58,582 nt of DNA from an uncultured Planctomycetaceae bacterium (GTDB lineage: Bacteria > Planctomycetota > Planctomycetia > Planctomycetales > Planctomycetaceae): positions 1 through 58,582 of the forward strand of contig CAIYBH010000022.1 in the NCBI GenBank assembly GCA_903924405.1, read 5' to 3'. Below are positions 42,797 through 53,039 of the stretch, piece after piece. Positions within the stretch are counted from its first letter, which is position 1; each line of letters starts with the position of its first letter. The notes under the pieces are model-generated. The model searched no databases and was not told where the DNA came from. It saw only the letters and a list, made by a program, of their open reading frames with translations. A program made the position numbers and the translations under genes.

Positions 42797-44566
42797 ATGA
42801 GCACGCGCCCCGAGTCTGCCGCCAGTTCCATTCGCCAGGCCTTCGATCTGTGTGTCTGTTTTGTTCTGGCTGTCATCCTTCTGCGAGCCTTTGTTCTGGA
42901 AGGTTATCTGATCTCCACCGGCTCCATGGCCCCGGGCCTGCTGGGTTTTCATCGCCAGATCACCTGTCCCTCCTGCCAGTATCCGTTCGCCTTCGGAGTT
43001 GCCTTTGATGACTCAGTCTCGCCGGAGTCAGGCCATCTGCGCGAACCAGAGGGACTCCGCCGACTGGCCACCTGTCCCATGTGCGGTCAGCAGGCCATTG
43101 ATGTGGCCGAGATTCCGACCAGCCACGGTGATCAGTTGCTGGTAAACAAACATGTCTACGACCTCCGCAGGCCCCGCCGCTGGGAAACGGTCGTCTTTCG
43201 CAATCCGTCCAGTCCCCGTGAAGCCTTCGTCAAACGCATTGTGGGATTGCCAGGCGAATCGATCCGGATCATCAACGGAGATGTGCATATCAATGGTGAA
43301 CTGATCCGAAAATCACTGCCTCAGCAACTGGATCTGCGTATTCCTGTCTGCGATCTGCGATATTCTGCCAGCTCAGAGAACTGGCAGTTGCCATGGGATG
43401 CCGATGCCGAATGGCAGTTTCACAATGCCGAGTTTCAGCTTCGTACCCCGCCATCCGGTTCATCCGCAGACATGACCTCTGACAACTCGGATGCAGCCAC
43501 AGACTTCACGCCGCACTGGATTCGTTTTCGCAACTGGCGCTGGACTGGCGGCCATCACATAGCAGAAACACCGCTGCAGGCAGAGGATGCAACAGACGAC
43601 TGGCAGCGGTTTCAGGATCAGTTCGCGGACATCCCCCTTGCCTTGTCCGCTCAGGTCAATTACGACCACGAACGACAGGTGCTGATGTGCGAAGGCGTGA
43701 TGACTCCGGAACTCCAGCAGAGTCTGTTGCAACTGGCTTCCAATACCGCATTTAGTGCCGCAGTTTTCCGGCTTGCCGCACTCTCGCATCTCGCTCCGAT
43801 TACCGACCGCTACGGCTACAACTCACAACTCGGATCCCCCGAACATGTGGTCAGCGACCTGATGCTGGAAACCGAACTGCAATGGACCGACGTGCCTCGC
43901 GCCATCCACGTGCGGATTCCCATCGGCGCGGATACCTTTGGACTTGTCCTCCAGCCAGCTCAGAATTCCATCCTGCTGATGTCTCTCGAAGACAAACAGA
44001 TCCTGCGGCAGGGGACACTCCAGCCACTGCTCAACCGGCCCGGTGGCCTGAAACTGCAGGTGTCCGGATTCGATCGCCAGATTCTTGTCGCGGTCGACGA
44101 CCAGCAGGCCTTCCCGGCCTTGCCCGTGGACGGCGCGGACACGGCCACACCCTTTGTTGAAGCCTCCGTCTCACCCATCGACGGAAAACGCATGGACCCG
44201 GAACGGGCCGCCTTGATTCAGTTGCGGCAGGAACAACAAAATCGCTGGGCTCTGGGAGTCGCCGCTCAATCCGTGAAGGTCGTCTCACTTCGCATGTATC
44301 GCGATGTGTTCTACACCCCCGGACGCCGCAGAAATGCTGTGGATTCTGAGTTTCAGATTCCGGAAAACTGCTATTTCGTCCAGGGTGACAACAGCCCGGT
44401 TTCGTCCGACAGCCGTAACTGGGAACAGCCCGCCGTACCGCACAATCTGCTCCTCGGCAAACCTTTTCTGGTCCATTTGCCCTCCCGGCCTTCCATTCTT
44501 CAATTCGCGGGGCGGGAATGGCCAATTCGCATACCTGACTGGAGACGAATTCGGTATATTCACTGA
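42797..44566 (+). CDS. Signal peptidase I with zinc-ribbon-like and lectin-like insertions
   Basis: The 589-aa protein is a type I signal peptidase that cleaves export signals. Features in order: a membrane helix (CVCFVLAVILLRAFVLEGYL), catalytic Ser43 in STGSMAPGLL, two CxxC knuckles (CPSC 57-60, CPMC 93-96) forming a zinc-ribbon-like insert, and catalytic Lys146 in VKRIVGLPGESIRI. A large insert (about 165-525) includes a concanavalin/LamG-like part (LKLQVSGFDRQILVAVDD). The final box is GDNSPVSSDSRNW. Typical bacterial SPases are about 220-325 aa. A paralogue follows 180 bp downstream. The ATG at 42797 has GGGAG upstream. Confidence 0.93.
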   Translation: MSTRPESAASSIRQAFDLCVCFVLAVILLRAFVLEGYLISTGSMAPGLLGFHRQITCPSCQYPFAFGVAFDDSVSPESGHLREPEGLRRLATCPMCGQQAIDVAEIPTSHGDQLLVNKHVYDLRRPRRWETVVFRNPSSPREAFVKRIVGLPGESIRIINGDVHINGELIRKSLPQQLDLRIPVCDLRYSASSENWQLPWDADAEWQFHNAEFQLRTPPSGSSADMTSDNSDAATDFTPHWIRFRNWRWTGGHHIAETPLQAEDATDDWQRFQDQFADIPLALSAQVNYDHERQVLMCEGVMTPELQQSLLQLASNTAFSAAVFRLAALSHLAPITDRYGYNSQLGSPEHVVSDLMLETELQWTDVPRAIHVRIPIGADTFGLVLQPAQNSILLMSLEDKQILRQGTLQPLLNRPGGLKLQVSGFDRQILVAVDDQQAFPALPVDGADTATPFVEASVSPIDGKRMDPERAALIQLRQEQQNRWALGVAAQSVKVVSLRMYRDVFYTPGRRRNAVDSEFQIPENCYFVQGDNSPVSSDSRNWEQPAVPHNLLLGKPFLVHLPSRPSILQFAGREWPIRIPDWRRIRYIH

Positions 44567-44746
44567 AAAATCGCAGTCTGACGGATCCGAAAAAATCCGC
44601 GCCAGACAAACTTCCCACACAACAATCAGCGGTTCAGCCTCATCGACACGGACCGCCGGGTAAACGTCCTTCAGACAATTCTCCGGTCCCCCGCTGATCA
44701 TTCACTGACCCGGATTTCCCGACTTCACACTTTGCAGCAGACCGTC

Positions 44747-46612
44747 ATGACAAGCGTGCCTCTCGGAAAACTCATCCCGGAAAAGAACCCCTCGGGGAAA
44801 AAGCCGGTCGCCCGCGAAGAAGGGCTGCGAGAAACCATCGAAGCGATCGTCATCGCGTTCATCCTCGCTTTCGTCTTCAAAACCTTCGAAGCCGAGGCGT
44901 TTGTGATCCCGACAGGCTCTATGGCACCAACTCTGTACGGTCGACACAAAGAAGTCACCTGCAGCGGCTGCAGCCTGAATTACACGATCGGTGCCAGCCA
45001 GGAAGTCGATCAGGACAGCGGACAACTTCTGCCCTACAACCGCATTCGCCAGTCTGTCTGCCCGAACTGTCGACACCAGAATGAAGTGTTTGATGCCCCC
45101 GTGTTCAACGGGGACCGAATCGTCGTCAATAAACAGGTTGCCACCTACAACCGTTACGATGTCGTCGTGTTCAAAAACCCGGAAGAACCCCACGTCAACT
45201 ACATCAAACGACTCGTAGGTCTTCCCGGAGAAACCATCCGAATTCGCCAGGGAGATATCTACGCACGGCGTTCCGAATCGGATCCATGGACCATTCAACG
45301 CAAAACAAATCTCAAAAAGCAACGCGAAATCCAACTGCTGGTTTACGATGACCGCTTTCCTCCACGCGAACTTCTCAAGGCCGGTGCCGAAGAACGCTGG
45401 GTCCCGTCCGAATTCCAACCCGCACAAAAAGATCTCGGTGGTTGGCCGCAAGTCGAAAATGCATGGACCCCGTCCGCCGAAAATCGCACCTACAAAGTCA
45501 ACGCCCAGCCCGGAAACCTTCAATGGCTGCGCTATCGACATCTCATTCCCTCCTGGGAACACTGGGATGCCGCAGCCGATGGCGTCAACATCGAAACACC
45601 CCTGTCACCCCAGCTGGTCACCGATTTCTGCGGCTTCAACAGCGATAATCGCGGGGGATATGATCAGGAACTCTTCTGGACAAACGATCTGACGCTTGAG
45701 TTCGCTCTGGAACTCTCCGAAATTCGACCAGAGGCACTCCTTGTCATCGAACTCGAAGAAGGTGTTCGCTCCATACAGTGTCAGCTCAACCCTTCCACCG
45801 GTGAGGTCCGATTGCTGGCTCTGAATCACAAACCCGAGTCCTCGACGCCTGACGAAACCCTGATTGCCTCTGGTGTCTGCCCGGTCCTGGGCGCTGGCAG
45901 CTACGATCTCGCCTTTGCCAACGTCGACGACCAGCTGACTCTCTGGGTCGATGGCACTCCCGTTAGCCTCCAGACCCACAGCGAACTCCGCACCGATGGT
46001 CTGAATCTCCCCACGGATCGGGACCTGGCCCCCGTCGGTATCGCCGCTCGCGGACTGCAGGCCACCGTTTCCAGTCTGCAACTGCGACGTGATATCTATT
46101 ACCGCAATGATCTTGTGATCCCGGATTCTGATCTGGCACTGACACCCGATCCCTATTCCGGTCGCTACGGTGACGAATACCATGCTCTGATGGTCAGCGA
46201 AGCCGGACGACAAAGCTACGACGAACTCCGCAGTATCCTGCGATCACCCTCCGCGTACGCTCAGCGATACAGCGACTACCAGCAACAACTCGACAACACC
46301 TACGGCACACGCCTGGAACTGAAACTGGCCGACGACGAATACCTGATGCTCGGTGACAATTCACCCGCCAGCAAGGACGGTCGACTCTTTGATTACTTCA
46401 GCAGGCCCCTGCGAGGTATCCACAGTCATCGCTACGCCGTCCGGGAAACAGACCTGATCGGCGAAGCGCTCTGCATCTTCTGGCCACACGGCATCCCCTT
46501 CCTCAATAACGGCCGAGGTTTTTCCGTGATGAGCCACAAGGGCGATAAAAACTACCCCCTCTACACCTTCCCCTTCTACCCGAATATTTCCAGAATCAAG
46601 CTGATCCGCTAA
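44747..46612 (+). CDS. Signal peptidase I paralogue with the same insertions
   Basis: The 621-aa product has a membrane helix (AIVIAFILAFVFKTFEAEAF), catalytic Ser58 in IPTGSMAPTL, a CxxC pair insert (CSGC 72-75, CPNC 105-108) and Lys154 in YIKRLVGLPGETIRI. A long insert includes a clear lectin-like region (YDLAFANVDDQLTLWVDG then LQATVSSLQLRRDIYYRND), and the final box is MLGDNSPASKDGRLF. It is a duplication of the upstream gene but is divergent in the inserts. A TTG at 44732 is an alternative start. It is followed 78 bp later by the LptB-like gene. Confidence 0.92.
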   Translation: MTSVPLGKLIPEKNPSGKKPVAREEGLRETIEAIVIAFILAFVFKTFEAEAFVIPTGSMAPTLYGRHKEVTCSGCSLNYTIGASQEVDQDSGQLLPYNRIRQSVCPNCRHQNEVFDAPVFNGDRIVVNKQVATYNRYDVVVFKNPEEPHVNYIKRLVGLPGETIRIRQGDIYARRSESDPWTIQRKTNLKKQREIQLLVYDDRFPPRELLKAGAEERWVPSEFQPAQKDLGGWPQVENAWTPSAENRTYKVNAQPGNLQWLRYRHLIPSWEHWDAAADGVNIETPLSPQLVTDFCGFNSDNRGGYDQELFWTNDLTLEFALELSEIRPEALLVIELEEGVRSIQCQLNPSTGEVRLLALNHKPESSTPDETLIASGVCPVLGAGSYDLAFANVDDQLTLWVDGTPVSLQTHSELRTDGLNLPTDRDLAPVGIAARGLQATVSSLQLRRDIYYRNDLVIPDSDLALTPDPYSGRYGDEYHALMVSEAGRQSYDELRSILRSPSAYAQRYSDYQQQLDNTYGTRLELKLADDEYLMLGDNSPASKDGRLFDYFSRPLRGIHSHRYAVRETDLIGEALCIFWPHGIPFLNNGRGFSVMSHKGDKNYPLYTFPFYPNISRIKLIR

Positions 46613-46622
46613 GATTCCCGCC

Positions 46623-46636
46623 TGATCGCGCGATCA
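46623..46636. repeat. 14-bp perfect palindrome TGATCGCGCGATCA
   Basis: This lies between the second signal peptidase stop and the LptB-like gene. It could be a regulator binding site, but it is isolated and short, so chance is possible. Confidence 0.3.
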
Positions 46637-46690
46637 TTCAGGAAGTGCACGTCGGTACGACGTGGTGCGTCATTGAGAAAGGATTCTCCT

Positions 46691-47455
46691 GTGGCTCTTC
46701 TCAAGTGCGAAGGTCTGGTGAAAGACTATCCCGGCAAACGCGCCGTGGATGGTGTCAGTTTCACCGTGAATGAGGGCGAAATCGTTGGACTCCTCGGCCC
46801 CAACGGCGCCGGCAAAAGCACCAGCTTCCGGATGGCCTGCGGCCTGATTGCGCCCACCCAGGGACGCGTCCTGCTGAAAGGCGTCGATGTGACCGCATGG
46901 CCCATGTATCAGCGGGCCCGACACGGACTGGGATACCTGCCTCAGGATACCTCCATCTTCTCAAAACTGTCCGTCGAACAGAACATGCTGGCGATTCTGG
47001 AATTCCTCGAAACCGATCCCCGAAAAGCCGCCGCGCGCTCCGAACAATTACTCAACGAATTCGGGCTCTGGGGCAAACGAGCCCAGCGCTCCGGCTCCCT
47101 CTCCGGCGGTGAACGACGACGCCTGGAAATCGCCCGGGCACTCGCCAGCGATCCCCGAATCATTCTGCTCGATGAACCCTTCACCGGGATCGATCCCGTA
47201 ACCATTCACAGTATTCAGGACATCATTCGCGGTCTGAAAGAACGCGGCATCTCGATTCTTCTCACCGACCATCGCGAACGTGAAACTCTGACCATCACCG
47301 ATCGATCCTACATCATCTGTGATGGCCAGGTACTGGTCTCCGGAAGCGCCGAAACCGTGCTCAGCGACCCCAATGCCATCGCTCGCTACTTCGGTAAACG
47401 TTTCGATGCCAACTCCATCATCGATGGACGCGAATCCTTCCGCAAAAGCGCATGA
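46691..47455 (+). CDS. lptB: LptB-like ABC transporter ATP-binding protein
   Basis: The 254-aa ATPase starts VALLKCEGLVKDYPGKRAVD from a GTG, preceded by AAAGGA with 7-nt spacing. It has Walker A GPNGAGKS (36-43), Q-loop LGYLPQDTSIF, signature LSGGERRRLEIARA, Walker B IILLDEPF and switch His in LLTDHRERE. The sequence resembles LptB, the ATPase that extracts lipopolysaccharide for transport to the outer membrane, including the C-terminal GSAETVLSDPNAIARYFG segment. Other Lpt genes are not seen. It may be co-transcribed with the signal peptidases. Confidence 0.88.
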   Translation: MALLKCEGLVKDYPGKRAVDGVSFTVNEGEIVGLLGPNGAGKSTSFRMACGLIAPTQGRVLLKGVDVTAWPMYQRARHGLGYLPQDTSIFSKLSVEQNMLAILEFLETDPRKAAARSEQLLNEFGLWGKRAQRSGSLSGGERRRLEIARALASDPRIILLDEPFTGIDPVTIHSIQDIIRGLKERGISILLTDHRERETLTITDRSYIICDGQVLVSGSAETVLSDPNAIARYFGKRFDANSIIDGRESFRKSA

Positions 47456-47503
47456 CCATCAACACTGCCGCTGCACACGTCCCTCGGAAATTCCCGCTGC
47501 AGC

Positions 47504-48907
47504 TCAGAACAACGCTGTCAGCGCGTCACCCGTATCCAGCAGATTGTACGGCCGATTCTGGTTGTCCCACGCCGTCAGATCCTCAACACCCATCGCGTGA
47601 TAGACCGTCTTTGTGATGTCCGCAGGCGTCAGCGGCTTGTCCTGCGGGTACTCGGCATAGCGATCGCTGCTGCCATACGTCTGCCCCCCGCGAATCCCTC
47701 CACCCGCCAGCACATCCGTCAGACAGTGAGTCCAGTGATCGCGCCCGGCACCCGCGGGCCCGCCGGATCGTGGATCTCCGATCTTCGGCTTTCGACCCAT
47801 CTCGCTGGTAACCAGCAGCAACGTTTCGTCCAGCAATCCTCGCTCAGCAAGGTCCCCGACCAGCGCTGAAAAACCGCGATCAAACTCCGGAAGCAGCCAA
47901 TCCTTCAGGCAGGAAAAGTTGTTCCCGTGAGTATCCCAGCCTCCACCACTGGCACACTTCCGCTGATCAGAAGCCTTCTCGTCACCCATCCAGAACACGG
48001 TCACAAAAGGAACACCCGCTTCCACCAGCCGCCGTGCCAGCAACAAACTTGTTCCATTGATCGTACGGCCATAACGTTCCAGCATGCTGTCCGATTCACC
48101 GGACAGGTCAAAGGCCGTTGTTGTTCGCGGTGACATCAACAGGGACAGTGCACGTCGCTGCTGAGCATCCCAGGCCTCCACACTGCGAGACTTTTCCAGC
48201 CCCCGCCTCGCTCCATCAAGTGCCGCCAGCATGGAACTTCTGTGAACAAGTCGGGATGGCGAAACGTCGCCCTCCAGAGTGATCGCGGGGGCCTGAAATA
48301 CCAGGGGGTTGTCCCGGCTGCCATTCACGTAAAGCGGATCGAAATGAGTTCCAAGTCGAGCCGCAAATTGCCCCGGACGCGTGTACGCCGGCGCACCCTC
48401 CATGTGCGGAATCGTAATCGCATTGGTCAGATCCGGATGAGCCGGGCGGCGCGAGGCCACCACCGTGCCCATGTAGGGCCAGTCCGTGGGATACGGTGTC
48501 CGACTGTTCCCCAGACTCAGAAATGTCTGATCCGGCACATGTCCCGTCAGATTATAATAATATCCAGCATGGTGGTCGTTCGTATTGACCGTGCTGCCAA
48601 TGCTGTTCACCACCGCCAGATGATGCGCCTGCTGCGCCAGCAACGGCAGGTGCTCACACAACCTCACACCAGCCGCTGTCGTGGCAATCGGCTGAAACGG
48701 TCCCCGGTACTCCAAAGGCGCCGTCGGCTTCATGTCCCACATGTCAATATGCGACGCTCCACCACTCAGAAAAAACAGAATCGTGGATTTCGCTGTCCCC
48801 TTCGGAACAGTCGCCTCCACGTCACTGCCCGCTGATGCTCGCTGACCACCAAAACGAAAGCCAGCCACCCCAACGCCCGACGCGACAAGAAATTGACGTC
48901 TTTTCAT
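47504..48907 (-). CDS. DUF1501 family secreted protein
   Basis: The 467-aa protein has a twin-arginine-type signal (MKRRQFLVASGVGVAGFRFG) and the DUF1501 features STILFFLSGGASHIDMWDMK, GSTVNTNDHHAGYYYNLTG, RYGRTINGTSLLLARRLVEA, LLLVTSEMGRKPKI and GRDHWTHCLTDVLAG. It is co-oriented with the next DUF1501 gene upstream (about 150-bp gap), so they may form a two-gene unit. The usual DUF1549/DUF1553 partners are missing. The sequence GGGATGGCGAAACG occurs inside it at about 48253, probably by chance. Confidence 0.92.
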   Translation of the reverse strand: MKRRQFLVASGVGVAGFRFGGQRASAGSDVEATVPKGTAKSTILFFLSGGASHIDMWDMKPTAPLEYRGPFQPIATTAAGVRLCEHLPLLAQQAHHLAVVNSIGSTVNTNDHHAGYYYNLTGHVPDQTFLSLGNSRTPYPTDWPYMGTVVASRRPAHPDLTNAITIPHMEGAPAYTRPGQFAARLGTHFDPLYVNGSRDNPLVFQAPAITLEGDVSPSRLVHRSSMLAALDGARRGLEKSRSVEAWDAQQRRALSLLMSPRTTTAFDLSGESDSMLERYGRTINGTSLLLARRLVEAGVPFVTVFWMGDEKASDQRKCASGGGWDTHGNNFSCLKDWLLPEFDRGFSALVGDLAERGLLDETLLLVTSEMGRKPKIGDPRSGGPAGAGRDHWTHCLTDVLAGGGIRGGQTYGSSDRYAEYPQDKPLTPADITKTVYHAMGVEDLTAWDNQNRPYNLLDTGDALTALF

Positions 48908-49058
48908 CTGGTCTCACTCCTCGTCACATCGTCCATCAACCTCGGTCGTCCACTGGTCCCCCATCCCGAAGCACCGGACAGCCGGCAGAGTCGACTGATG
49001 CGGTCATACTGAGCCCGTAATCGGGATGGTCCACAACGTCCTGTCAGCGCCACGGCAG

Positions 49059-50498
49059 TTAACTCACCGGGAGCAGTTCTTCAATCGGTTCACCGAACGG
49101 CAGAATCGGCATCGGCCGTCCGCTGTGATCCGGGAAACTCTGAGTCCAGTCAATCCCGAGGTGACGGTAAACAGTGGCCCACAGGTCATTCGGAGTCAAC
49201 GGTCGCTCTTTCGGCTCTTCGCCCTTCGAATTCGTGGAACCGATCACCTGCCCGGTACGCATACCACCACCCGCTACCAGCATCGACATCGCCTGTGGCC
49301 AGTGATCCCGCCCGGGTTGCGAGACACCGGTTTGAGTCCCCGTCTGGGAATTGATCCGCGGTGTCCGTCCGAATTCGCCCGTAACCACCAGCATCACCTT
49401 GCGATCCAGACCCCGGTTGTACAGATCCTCCACAAGCGCCGCCACCGCCTGATCGTAAATCGGAAAACGAATCCTCGCGTCCTCGAACAAATGACAGTTC
49501 ACAGCGTGTGAGTCCCAGTTATACGTCCCGGACTTCAACCACTCCACTCCGGACTGATACGGATTTTCCATGACCATCGTGACGAAACTACAGCCCGCTT
49601 CCACCAGCCGACGAGCCAGCAGCGCACGCTGTCCCCAGCAGTGACGGCCATAACGATCCCGCAACTCAGGCGACTCTTCCGACAGATCAAAGGCACGACG
49701 CGCTCGATCACTGGTCAGCATGGACATCGCCTGCTGATTGAACTGATCCATGGCTTCCATCACGCCACTCTCGTCAATCGAACGACGCATGCGATCAAAT
49801 CCACGCAACAGACTGACCCGATCATTCATCCGATCACTCAGACTCTGATCCACCGACAGATTCCGGACGGAAAAACCAGACTCGCCCGGATCCCCGGGAA
49901 CGTTGAACGGAGTATAAGATGGGCCCAGCCATGCAGCCCCGAAACTGTACACGTCGACCCCGGCTCGACCTGGCTCAGTCCCCGAAACATAATTTGGCAG
50001 GTCCGCTGCAACCCGCTCACGGCACTTCGCCACAATCGAACCCACAGCCGGAGCATCATTCACAAATCCGGTTGGCGATGCCGGCTGACGTCCCGTCAGA
50101 AAACGCTTGTGACCCCCACCATGGTCCGCAAATTCATGCGCCACAGACCGGATGATGTTGTAGCGATCCGCACACGTTGTGTGACGCGGCAGCAACTCAC
50201 AAACATCCAGCCCCCGCACGTTGGTTCGCACCGGCCGGAATACGCCACGGTACTCCTCAGGCGCGTCCGGCTTCATATCGTACATTTCCATATGCGGCGG
50301 CCCGCCCGGCAGCCAGATGAAAATGATGGATGTGTCCGGAGCTGTCGATGCCGCGCGAGGCTGCAATGTCTCCGCCCGAAGTCGCAGCATGTCGCTCAAT
50401 CCCAGCATCCCTAAACCCAGCGAACCTGCTTCCAGTACGCTGCGCCGGGAAACAGGCCCGGGACACAACGAAGCTGTGGTTCGGAACATCGAACGCAT
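49059..50498 (-). CDS. DUF1501 family secreted protein
   Basis: The 479-aa protein has a signal with twin-Arg motif (SRRSVLEAGSLGLGMLGLSD). DUF1501 motifs include SIIFIWLPGGPPHMEMYDMK, RSVAHEFADHGGGHKRFLTG, RYGRHCWGQRALLARRLVEAG, LVVTGEFGRTPRINSQTG and GRDHWPQAMSMLVAG. It ends with the RPMPILPFGEPIEELL segment common in the family. ATGs at 50498 and 50489 are possible starts. It lies upstream of the neighbouring DUF1501 gene and could be in one transcript with it. Confidence 0.93.
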   Translation of the reverse strand: MRSMFRTTASLCPGPVSRRSVLEAGSLGLGMLGLSDMLRLRAETLQPRAASTAPDTSIIFIWLPGGPPHMEMYDMKPDAPEEYRGVFRPVRTNVRGLDVCELLPRHTTCADRYNIIRSVAHEFADHGGGHKRFLTGRQPASPTGFVNDAPAVGSIVAKCRERVAADLPNYVSGTEPGRAGVDVYSFGAAWLGPSYTPFNVPGDPGESGFSVRNLSVDQSLSDRMNDRVSLLRGFDRMRRSIDESGVMEAMDQFNQQAMSMLTSDRARRAFDLSEESPELRDRYGRHCWGQRALLARRLVEAGCSFVTMVMENPYQSGVEWLKSGTYNWDSHAVNCHLFEDARIRFPIYDQAVAALVEDLYNRGLDRKVMLVVTGEFGRTPRINSQTGTQTGVSQPGRDHWPQAMSMLVAGGGMRTGQVIGSTNSKGEEPKERPLTPNDLWATVYRHLGIDWTQSFPDHSGRPMPILPFGEPIEELLPVS

Positions 50499-50941
50499 GG
50501 CGAGTCCTCCGGGAACGTCTGCAGGCCGCCCAGACGGGACAGCTACTGAAGCCGCTCGGATGTTACGTTGAGGTGGGAAAGGGTGGCAGTGATCGCTGAA
50601 GGTCGTCGGGGACGCTATTTCCGAGCCCGTCAGCTCGAACAGTCCCCATCACTATACGTTATCTTCGGATCCGCGGGCGAGGATGCAACGTCAAGCCAGG
50701 TCACTTCCGGCAAAAAACGGGGAGTTTCAGGCCGGAAAACTGGATTTCCGGCGAAATTCCATACCCTTTTCACCCCGTATGGCCGCTCCAGTGTCTCATT
50801 CGAGGACCGTGTGCTGTCCAGTCCAGTCCCTCACACCTCCGTTCAGAATCTGCCGCAGACCGCATCCGTATCACGGATTCTCCCGGCTCCGATCCTGTTC
50901 CGAAGACGCGGATCTCCCTCTTCCTCCAACTCGACACTCCG
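50499..50941. other. Intergenic region
   Basis: About 440 bp between the helicase stop and the DUF1501 start, both on the minus strand. I see no gene, repeat or terminator that stands out. It should contain the promoter for the DUF1501 pair. Confidence 0.4.
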
Positions 50942-52792
50942 TCAGGCCGCTTCACCCTCGACCGGACGCGGTCCAATCGATTTGGCTCCATCCTTGTGAC
51001 GAGCCTTCAAATCAAACAACCCGAAGATTTCCGATGCGTTCAGACTCAGCGTTCGATTGCTGTTGTCACCCTCACCCAGAATCGCCTCAAACAATTCACG
51101 CTTCTCACGCAGCACACGATCAATCCGCTCTTCAATCGTGTTCTTGGAAATAAAACGAGTCACAATCACCGGATTCTTGACACCAATTCGGTGCGCTCGA
51201 TTGATCGCCTGGTCCTCTATCGCCGGATTCCACCATCGATCAAACAGAAACACGTAACCGGCAAACTGCAGATTCAGCCCCACAGCGCCCGTGCCGTAAC
51301 TCATCAGCAGAATGTGAGCATCAGGGTCCTGCTTGAACTTCGCCAGAATCGGCTCCCGCTGTTTGGTCGGCACACCACCGTGATAAATCAACGGATTGAA
51401 CGGCCGCAGATGCGGCTCCAGCCAGTCAATCGTTTTCGTCCACTGACTGAACAGAATGGCCTTGCCGCCGCTGGCTGAAATTTCCTCCATGTCCGCCATC
51501 AACCGCTCCAGCTTCGCACTTTCTCCCGTCAGCGGATCGAAGTTCGCAATCTGTTTCAATCGCAGCACCAGCTCAAAGACATGCTGCACCGTGATGGAGT
51601 CCCCAAGTTCATTCAACTGGATGACGCCTTCCTTTTCCGCAATCCGATAGGCCGATTCCTGTGCGTCCGTAAGTTCCAGTTCCGCATCCCGATCAATGCG
51701 TGGAGGCATGTCTTTCATCACGAGATCCTTCGTCCGCCGAAGAATGTACTTCTTCGCCAGTTTCGAAAGCTGTCGGATATCGGGAGACCCACCCTTTGGA
51801 ATCACCTCCAGAAATTCAAACAACGCGCCCAGCTCTTCCGGTCGATTTTCTATCGGGGTGCCCGTGAGCGCCCAACTGCGTCGTCGCCGAATTGATCGCG
51901 CCGTCACTGCGGTATTGGAATCACGATTCTTGATCCGCTGCGCCTCGTCAAGAACCAGCAGGTCAAACTTCGGCTGTTCATCCTCCGGTATCTCCGCGAT
52001 GTCTCGCGCCATCAACTCATAATTCGCAATCAGAATCGGGACGCCCGGCATCGTCCAGAGCATGCGCCGACGAGCCCCATTGCCTTCGACGGTCACCACC
52101 GGCAATTCTTCTGCCCACGTCTTGAATTCCCGCTGCCAGTTCGGAATCAGAGGCTTTGGACAGATCAGCACAATCCGCCGCGCCTGACCGCTGCGCAACA
52201 GCAAACGAATGGCCGTGATCGTCTGCATTGTTTTGCCCAGTCCCATTTCATCTGCCAGCAACGCCGAGTTGCTCGAGAATAGCCAGGCAATGCCCTCGTA
52301 CTGATACGAGAATGGCTCAAATGGCATGATCAGTTCCTGCCCAGCCAGCCACGACTCCAGCGGCGGCTGCAACAGGTAGAACAGACGATCCTGCAGCGAT
52401 AAGGCATCAGCCGGTGGCTTGATTCGCGTGACCTTCGTCGGCGCTTTCTCGTCCCCCTCTTCACTCTCCACCAACTTCTTCGGAGGTGCGATCTTTCGCA
52501 ACTCAGTTCCATCACCCAGTGTCACTTTGGGTTTCGGCGGCGGCAGAAACTCCACACCCTCCGGAAGCGTCAGTCCGATGCACTTCAACGGAATGCGACG
52601 CGCTGTCCACGAAGGAACAAAATCCAGCGTTGTGTCCAGCGGAATTGAGATCGCCTCGGGTACGGGAACTCGGCTGAGTGCCGGGTTGAAGCCCGTCTGC
52701 ACCAACTCGGGACGCAACTCCGCTCGGGATTCCGAAATCGCACTTCCCGCCTCAGACTGACTCGCCTGCTCTGAATTGTCCGGGCTGCTCAT
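50942..52792 (-). CDS. SNF2-family helicase-like ATPase
   Basis: The 616-aa protein has a roughly 160-aa N-terminal region of unknown role, then the SNF2/Swi2 helicase core: motif [14 protein letters not shown] (Lys187), Ia [10 protein letters not shown], motif II DEAQ rather than [45 protein letters not shown] and [12 protein letters not shown]. It is a translocase that probably remodels DNA-protein complexes; it lacks the SWIM zinc finger and bromodomain often fused. It is a lone gene, with no restriction or methylase genes nearby. Confidence 0.92.
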   Translation of the reverse strand: MSSPDNSEQASQSEAGSAISESRAELRPELVQTGFNPALSRVPVPEAISIPLDTTLDFVPSWTARRIPLKCIGLTLPEGVEFLPPPKPKVTLGDGTELRKIAPPKKLVESEEGDEKAPTKVTRIKPPADALSLQDRLFYLLQPPLESWLAGQELIMPFEPFSYQYEGIAWLFSSNSALLADEMGLGKTMQTITAIRLLLRSGQARRIVLICPKPLIPNWQREFKTWAEELPVVTVEGNGARRRMLWTMPGVPILIANYELMARDIAEIPEDEQPKFDLLVLDEAQRIKNRDSNTAVTARSIRRRRSWALTGTPIENRPEELGALFEFLEVIPKGGSPDIRQLSKLAKKYILRRTKDLVMKDMPPRIDRDAELELTDAQESAYRIAEKEGVIQLNELGDSITVQHVFELVLRLKQIANFDPLTGESAKLERLMADMEEISASGGKAILFSQWTKTIDWLEPHLRPFNPLIYHGGVPTKQREPILAKFKQDPDAHILLMSYGTGAVGLNLQFAGYVFLFDRWWNPAIEDQAINRAHRIGVKNPVIVTRFISKNTIEERIDRVLREKRELFEAILGEGDNSNRTLSLNASEIFGLFDLKARHKDGAKSIGPRPVEGEAA

Positions 52793-53039
52793 TCCCTTGC
52801 GCCTCCGCTGACCTTGTCTTCTTCAGCCCCATCAAACGCCAGCCTCCTGCCGACGTCCCTCCGTGGCCGCAACTCTTTCGGCCAGCCAGTCCCTGCCATG
52901 AAATCTGCAGTGGCAATGACCACCTCAGCCACACGGCCCCGTTTCCGATCGTGGCGTGTCTTTCACTCGTCCAATCAATGCTAAGCTGCTGAATGCATGC
53001 CGGATCTCCCCGTCGAACACCATGCTTTCAGGCTTCGTC

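Noticed and set aside
42421..43008. 195-aa plus-strand ORF before the first signal peptidase
   Set aside because: It overlaps the signal peptidase start in another frame and has no homology features.
48250..48270. GGGATGGCGAAACG inside the DUF1501 gene
   Set aside because: It matches the MITE terminal repeat but lies in a conserved coding segment with no core or second terminal repeat nearby, so chance is likely.
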